NCBI RefSeq assembly: GCF_001949145.1
Contig: NW_019091536.1
Location: forward strand, 620,320 to 679,594
From: Acanthaster planci
Taxonomy: Eukaryota > Echinodermata > Asteroidea > Valvatida > Acanthasteridae
DNA: 59,275 nucleotides
Direction of reading: 5' to 3'
The position numbers and the translations under genes were made by a program. This document shows, piece after piece, positions 52,746 to 59,275 of this stretch (the first letter of the stretch is position 1; every line of letters starts with the position of its first letter). The notes below the pieces were generated by a model. It saw only the letters and a list, made by a program, of their open reading frames with translations. It was not told where the DNA came from and did not search any database.

Positions 52746-54028
52746 TTTTTTTTTCGCTCGTCTGCAAATTGAAATTAATCTCTTTACATTTCTAATGACT
52801 GTATATTGCTTTAGACAACAATTCTGTACTAATCAAAATTGAATGGCTATGAATTTCAATAACGTCAGTGGCAATTGATTATTTAAGTCTTTGTGAAATA
52901 TTTATTGCATTTGAAATGAGGTTGAATTATCAAGCATGGCTAATATCAGCTAAAAGATTTTTTTCCATACATCAAGCCAAGTGTAATACAGAGTTTTGTT
53001 TACTGCACTGCTTTGTTTGAAAATACAGTGAAAGATAATTATAATTATCTTTAAAAAAGGATGTGGTGAGAATTTGTGTTTTATAAATTCTCACCCCATA
53101 CATTCTTAAAATCGTCAGTAAAAGGTAACCACATGACAGAGATACCCATAAGTGGAACTTTCATGGTAGAAAAAAATACTTTGTCAATGGAAAACTGATT
53201 GATCATAGTGACAAGTTTCACCGCTCACTAACCCTTGAGCGTGCACACCCACGTCGGTTCTGGGAAACTCAGACTTATCCACGATTATTCACTATTCATC
53301 ATCGCGGGTACGGTGATCAGTAACTATGATCCACCTCGTGACAAGGTATGGCATCGACGCACATGATTGCACAATGAGTCTATATGCCGTGGATTTTATT
53401 TCTTGTTCGACTAATTCAACGAGCAAGTAAAACCAACTTTGAATGAGAAGCATCAACGCTTCCATATGTCTAGGCAAAGCATGATTTTTGCTCTCAGTTA
53501 ATGTGTTAAGACAGGCCCCTGTCCCCCGGTTCCGACGGCCATTGTTACGAACATTATGCACACGATAGCCGAAACGTAGTGAACAACATGTGCTTGTGGT
53601 GATTGATGATTCGTTAGGCAGATGTTAGCATTTTTATGAGTGTTTTTTTGTGTGTGACTGTTTTCTCCCAATGTTAAAAAAACGTGCTTTGTAAACTTCA
53701 GCAGCGAAGTAGCTAAGTGTCAGAGGAGAATGTGTGCCAGTACAGGGTAGCTGTTCATGCAGTTCCACGATTTCCATCCATTGGATTGAACGGGGACAGC
53801 CGGACTTCTGTAAGTCAATATTTTATCTTAAATGGGACGTAACGATAAACTCAAATTTTTCGTCAACGATCAAGACATTTTGTTCTGGAGATGAAACACG
53901 ATGAATTCACACGCGACTTGCTCATGTAACTCCTTGAGAAGTAACAGTGTGACATTTAGAAATAAAAAAAGTTTCCGGACAGAACTGATGACTTTCCGAG
54001 CACGCTATACCGCATGCGATGCGGGTAA
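52746..54028. other. Intergenic, nothing recognised
   Basis: Contains a local inverted repeat TGGTGAGAATTTGTGTTTTA / TAAATTCTCACC at about 53063-53097 and no gene I can support. Confidence 0.5.
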
Positions 54029-54306
54029 GTCTCCCAAGGGGTCGAAGGTCTAAGACTGAACGTTGCTTATGACAGGGTGTGCCCTCCACTGACAAGATGG
54101 TGTGCAAAGCCGAAAATAAGAATGTAAAGTTGCGTCTGGAAGTCTTGGCTTTGGTCAGCAACGAAACTTGCCTCCTCTGAAGCCACTTGGGAAGGCGCTG
54201 TGCAGCAGAAACTTTGTCAGTGGCCTCTGCAGCCGACGATTTGAACGCAGAAAGAATCGGTAACGGCAATCCGTTAGAATTCGTGACCACAGAAAGTATT
54301 GTTTTA
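54029..54306. repeat. ~275-bp duplicated unit, copy 2
   Basis: Begins TCTCCCAAGGGGTCGAAGGT and includes GACAGGGTGTGCCCTCCACT, TTGCGTCTGGAAGTCTTGG and CTTGCCTCCTCTGAAGCCAC in the same order as copy 1. Divergence is roughly 15-20 percent by eye, with small indels. Confidence 0.85.
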
Positions 54307-57300
54307 GCAGTTTTGATATTTGGACAAGATAGACGTGGCATATCTCATCTAGTCATCGATTTTACTGTCATATTTGTATGGTTGCGTATTCTTATGTATT
54401 CAAGAGAAAATTGGGGTTAGGCTGGATCGGTCTTGTAATATTCAAAAATCTTTTTCTGCGGCGATTTTTTTAATCATGAAGTTTTTATGTTTATAGTAAC
54501 TATAATCGTACTAGCTTCGATGTACCCTCTTATTAATGGCTAGACAGACACCCGTCTGGCTGTCTGGTTGTATTACCCGACACATATTTATTATCACTTC
54601 ACTAATTGCCTTGTCAAAATGTTGCTTTGTGCAGACTTTGCCCTAATTTCCAACTCTTTTGTGAGAATTTGGGTCTCCTACTAAACATTACTCTAAATGC
54701 GTGGAAATATAACCCACGCTTCCACAATTCGTGTGATACGGTGATTTAAAGACTGGTAAAGAATACTTAACGGTATACAGAAAACGTACATCTGGTAGAG
54801 AAGGCGTTATAGCGTGCCGACAACACGCAAGCAAAATTATCAAAATCTGATAATAGGAATTGTGAAATAACTTAAGTGCCAAAACGTTTTCAAGGGACTC
54901 TTGAAAAAGCCCCCCCCCCCACTCACACACACTTAGATGGACCTTATTCCGACGTTTTGACGGGTATGGTCGCTCACTTCCATCGCTCACCTCCAACTAA
55001 CCCAACTGAAGCTTCTATTCATGCCATAGCTGAAATTAATGACCAGGCCAGAGTCCGCGCGATAGATACATTGTGCCGAAAAAAGGCCCTACTATAGGGG
55101 CTGATTTACTCGGCAAATTGCACCCCTCCCTGGTTTCCCGGCGACTCTCGGTTTATCGGGGAGCAATTATGCCCACAACAGAAGTCAATTTAACAAGTGG
55201 TGTTGACTCTGGGATGATAATAACGACGCAAATGCGGGAATGCCGAAAAATATTCTGTCAATACAGCGTGTCCGAGGTGATTCTGAATTGTGCCGACAAC
55301 TGTAGTAGCCGGCTTCTATTTTCTGCTATAATTTTCGGACTGTTTTTTATTTGCCTGGAGTGTTTGTGTTAAGATTAGGCTATGAAGACAAATTTCGTTT
55401 AGATTCGTCCCATTTTCAAGTGGTGTCAGGTTGAACACGCCGTGCCGTGCCGTGACTCGTGGGCGTCCAAGCCTGCTACAAACACGATCTCTGTTATAAC
55501 TGGAGCAGGAAAGCTAGGGACACTCAGATACTTACAAATAACGAAAAATTATTATTTCCCAGTTATAGGAGAGAAAATCGAAAAGACAGTCCACAAAAGG
55601 GGCATTGTACTGAAAACGGTCGTCTTGGTTTCATTAACGATGGAGAACTAAAAGAAAAAGTGTAATAAAGATGTCTTGAAATAAAGCGCTGTCTGGGTAT
55701 GGGCGCCCACATAAAAACCTAGGCCCTGCTGAATTAACATGGTTAGTTTTAGTTACGTGAACTTAGAAGTAATGAAAAATTAAATGGACACCACCTGGAT
55801 TGAGATTTGAAATTTTGCTCCTTCGTCAAATATAAAAAAGGAATCCTTTCAAAGATCAGCAGCAGTCAAAACAATCATGAAATTTATTGCATTCACCAGT
55901 AGTCATTTAATCATCTTCTAAAACCAGATTTTTCATGCAAGTTTTTGACGCCTAATCGCTTTGTAAGAAGATCCACAGTCTTGTGAATTAATTCTTTCTG
56001 ATCAGGCAGACAGACGAAGTATGAAGACTTCCAGAAGATTATCAGTTCGAGTATTTTGACCCTTCCATGCATTCACTAAGAAAGCACTATGCAAATAACC
56101 TTTTGAATGGCATCAAATCGGTAATATTAAATCATGCTTCGACCCTACAGTCAAAAACACCAGATGCATTTCTCTGCAGCATCCAATAATGTTCGTTGGA
56201 ATACCTTTTCCCCTCTTGACTTGCCCTCCTTCCCGCCCGAATCAAAATAGTATCAAAGTTCAAACAGAGCCCAGCGCGGGAGAAGAAAAGAGCAGGGAGA
56301 AAGAAAAAAAAACCACCCGGCCCCGCGCCATTTTCATTGTGGGGTGAACTAGCGATCCCGAAGCCGATAGGATTGAGCACACGAGGTGCAGCCGAGGCTT
56401 GTGTTTACTGTGATTGATAGCGCTTGGCCACAGGACCCCTTCATGTCACTCAAACCTATTTCTGCCTCCCCCCTCCAACATCACCAAGTCGGTGTGGATT
56501 TTTTTTTTAATCTAATGGGAAGTGTCATTCAAACTGATTATGATGCGGCTGTGGTGTGTCAGTAGTCTGAAGACACAGTTAATAAAAAAAAAACAGAAGA
56601 CTCTCCTTACAGCAATGACAGTTAGGAGTATTTTGGCGGGAAAAAAAACTCTCCAACCGAAATGGATGTCTCATTTCATGCCAAAACCACGCATTGAAGT
56701 GACGATGGACATGTCTGTCGCTGAAACTGATATCTATCTCCTAAGAGTCTTTATTGTGTTTTTTTGGGCGTGTGTGTTTTTCATGTCCCGATCTGGTCAC
56801 AATGACTCACAGGAGGCAGAAATCATTGAGGTTTTGTAGTCCACCAAGGATTATTATCACACTAGATTGACCAAACCAATGTTATCTCCACGCAGTCACA
56901 ATCGTGAAGGCTTTGGATCTCTGCTAGTCGTTTTGTTCATAATTAGATCAACACATCATTTGAAGTCAATAAAATGGGAGAAACGGTACTAAAGATTTCT
57001 GTTCAGGACAGCCCTGTTGAGCTGCGTCCGAAACTTAGCCAGAGCTGTTAGGTCCAGCTAGGCCTTCGCCAGTTAAAAGAACGCGGGCGCATGCCATGAT
57101 AGACGTAGCCGTAGCTCTGCATGGAGGGCTGTTTCGGACACAACCTTTATGACTGCATGAAAATACTCTCACGATGCGTCAATGGGTGAAACAAATGCAC
57201 CGACGTCACCGATCTTCTGACCAATCAACTGAGAGCGTGAACTTGGTTCCACGACTGGTTAAGATTTTTTGTTCACCTTGGGCGTACACGCGCAGGGATC

Positions 57301-57550
57301 AGCGTGACGCGATAGACTTGTCTGCTGCCCGCAGGTCACAGTTGCCATACATTACGCAAGAGAAGTTGTAAAAATTGTACCGGCGCTGGCAGCGGAGCGT
57401 GTCACGAACTCGCTCTGTAGTTGACATCACTCATTCGAAGACAAGTTGGGCTACATGACACACTCACTGCTACATTGCTGAACAATTCACCAATTAATTA
57501 CTTCCACATCCATACTCTCTAAGTTAATCTCGTAGAATATCTCGGACAAG
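54307..57550. other. Intergenic region left of the methyltransferase gene
   Basis: No supported gene. A weak fold-back with GTCCGAAAC / GTTTCGGAC ends lies at about 57025-57146 and may be another MITE. The promoter of the gene at 57551 should lie at the right end. Confidence 0.45.
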
Positions 57551-57897
57551 ATGCAAAGTGGAAACGGTGGTGTTAACACAATCCCGAGCAAGGCTATGAA
57601 CGGACAACTCTTCCCACCGTGCCCGCCGCCCGTAATGAACGGCGCTCCGCCACCGATGATAGACTGGCTGGCCCAGCCGGACGACGACACGGAGGGCCCC
57701 GTGGCAAAGCCGCCCAACACGGCAGGTGAATCTATGCCAGAATTCGGCGCTCGTATCATGGAGACTGTCAACGCTGGCTTTATAGCACTGTCTATCGCGG
57801 TGGGCAAAGAGACAGGACTGTTCTCGGTATTGGCAGGATTTGAAGGTCAGCCCAAGACATCGCAGGAAATTGCCGATGAGGCTGGCTTGAAAGAGAG
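57551..57897 (+). CDS. SAM-dependent methyltransferase-like protein, first coding exon
   Basis: ATG at 57551 opens a 115-codon exon ending two bases into an Arg codon at GAGAG|GTAAGA. After a Pro-rich, probably disordered start (PPCPPPVMNGAPPPM, about residues 23-37) comes FGARIMETVNAGFIALSIAV, then GKETGLFSVLAG, then KTSQEIADEAGLKER. This is the N-terminal helical/winged-helix region of the Rv2258c-like class of SAM methyltransferases, which usually continues YVREWL-type sequence and then the Rossmann fold. The catalytic domain lies beyond the right edge, so activity and substrate cannot be judged. Family call is from remembered motifs. Confidence 0.75.
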
Positions 57898-59275
57898 GTA
57901 AGACGCAGTTTGAAAGTAAAGGAAGTTTAGGGGGTTTTGAAGCTTCATTTGTATAAATTGGGCTGTGTGTCGGAATACATCAGGTCATGTGCAGGTTGCA
58001 GTGTCGCATAATGCGTGGTCTTTCCACCCTGAAGCAATGTGTGAAATCGCTTTACCTTATTATAGTTCATACGTTTTGATAACAGTTTTTGTTATGCCAT
58101 TGACGCCTGGTGGGTCTCTGCACGCGTGATACGGACCGATTACACTCAGTGCAAGAAAATAGATACACACATGTGTGATTTTACATAACTTCATGAAGCA
58201 GAAGAGAAGATACGAAACTTAATCAAGCTTACATGAAACCTACAAGCAGCTCAGCTCTTAGACAAAATTAACTGAGATTCATCGCTTTTTCGATATATAG
58301 TTTTTTCCATTCATTTCATCCAGAGTTATAGAAAACAGGTGTACAGAGACAAGGCGAAACAGATCGACGGTTGAAAATTGCAATAAAAGTATTTTTTTAA
58401 TATAATGCCTCGTGTGTAAACATATATAGAGTGTTCTCTCACAACTACATTTTAATGACTTGTCCACGGCTACAGGAGTAAATTTGTAAAGTAATAGGTT
58501 CGAAGAAGTGACGTGAGAAAGATCATCTGTTAGTTCCTTTAAACCTTTCGACAACTCGTAATTATAAAGTAATAATTGTCCCCAGCCCGTATTAACTACA
58601 TAACTCTCGCCATTCCACTGAGGGAACCATTTTTCTCAGCCGGAACATGTTGATACCAGTCCCTCAAAAACACTCTCCCCTGAACCCATATTGCACACAC
58701 ACATTGCCCATGACGAAGTGTGTGTTCAATTCTATCAGGGAAACATCATGTCAGGGTTTCTCTCGATGTAACAGTGCGGGGGCTATATAGGCGACAGGAC
58801 ACACTCACACTTTTAAGGGGAAAGCAGGATCTCGATTATTAGCTTTGAAGAGCGGGAAAAAATAGAAATGCTAAATTGTGGAATTATTTGCGGGCAGTAA
58901 TTGTGCTGAGGCGCTCCTCCCACGCACGAGCACCCACCAAATGGCAATGTGGCACTTTTTAATTAAACTTCACGCCGAGAGAAATTTTTTCCCCCAAAGA
59001 AGTCATTCAGACAATCACGAAGTCATTTAGCCTGGGTTCCAAAAGAGGAGAACGGTTTTATTTTCTTGAGGTGCGTGTTGTTGATCGACGGCATGTGGAG
59101 GTATCTCTTAACTTCTGGAGCCCGAGCTAGGGGCATAATTGGAAAACATGTTTTGCTGGAGTACGGCAGTTATTCCCAAAACGGCGCCTTTCCTAAAGTC
59201 GAACACAGTGACTGTTTTATTGACACGAGCCTGGACTGAACAGGAGGTATACTTGAATCTACACTGCAGTTTTTT
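57898..59275 (+). other. Intron 1 of the methyltransferase-like gene (to window edge)
   Basis: No further exon with the expected continuation is visible before the window ends, and I see no repeats worth naming here. Confidence 0.55.

Overview
This window is eukaryotic: every recognisable gene is split by GT-AG introns, most of the DNA is intronic or intergenic, and there are tRNA-derived SINEs, a decayed LINE and many short inverted-repeat elements. The proteins are plainly animal. The compact introns, the very common TACATG-type simple repeat and the dense MITE load suggest a marine invertebrate (echinoderm, hemichordate, lancelet or mollusc grade), but I cannot name the clade. A run of 187 N at 33570-33756 shows it is a draft assembly.

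Layout. (1) 1-5085, minus strand: the first six coding exons of the beta subunit of the AP-3 adaptor complex, running off the left edge. (2) 5086-5803: a short intergenic stretch between two divergent start codons, presumably a shared promoter region. (3) 5804-28556, plus strand: a complete secretory carrier membrane protein (SCAMP) gene. It has nine exon positions, but position 6 exists as three tandem alternative exons (each exactly 166 nt) and position 8 as two (145 and 133 nt). Their lengths allow only one exon per cluster if the frame is to be kept, so the gene could make 3 x 2 = 6 membrane-core isoforms. A 3' UTR of about 3.4 kb probably follows. (4) 32930-37235: a mobile-element region with a rearranged GIY-YIG endonuclease-type fragment, a 111-bp tandem array that grows out of its end, a stray copy of a transporter exon, and a degenerate non-LTR reverse transcriptase. 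(5) 37236-42615: intergenic, with two GAGACC-type purine-rich repeat blocks and hairpins. (6) 42616-47570, plus strand: a complete four-exon monocarboxylate-transporter-like (SLC16/MFS) gene of 438 aa. (7) 46912-49877: a tight cluster of MITEs from several families, one nested in another. (8) 49878-57550: intergenic, with a GGCTGGTTG minisatellite in two blocks and a duplicated unit of about 275 bp. (9) 57551 to the right edge: the first coding exon of a SAM-dependent methyltransferase-like gene.

The main discovery candidate is the doubly alternative SCAMP gene. Alternative exons swap TM1, the first loop, TM2 and the exocytosis-linked 'E peptide' at position 6, and the TM3-TM4 loop plus TM4 at position 8. 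It sits head to head with AP3B. From memory of the human map, AP3B1 and SCAMP1 are also divergent neighbours, so this may be an ancient linkage of two vesicle-traffic genes. Coordinates of exons come from reading splice sites and frame by eye; no alignment or transcript data were available.
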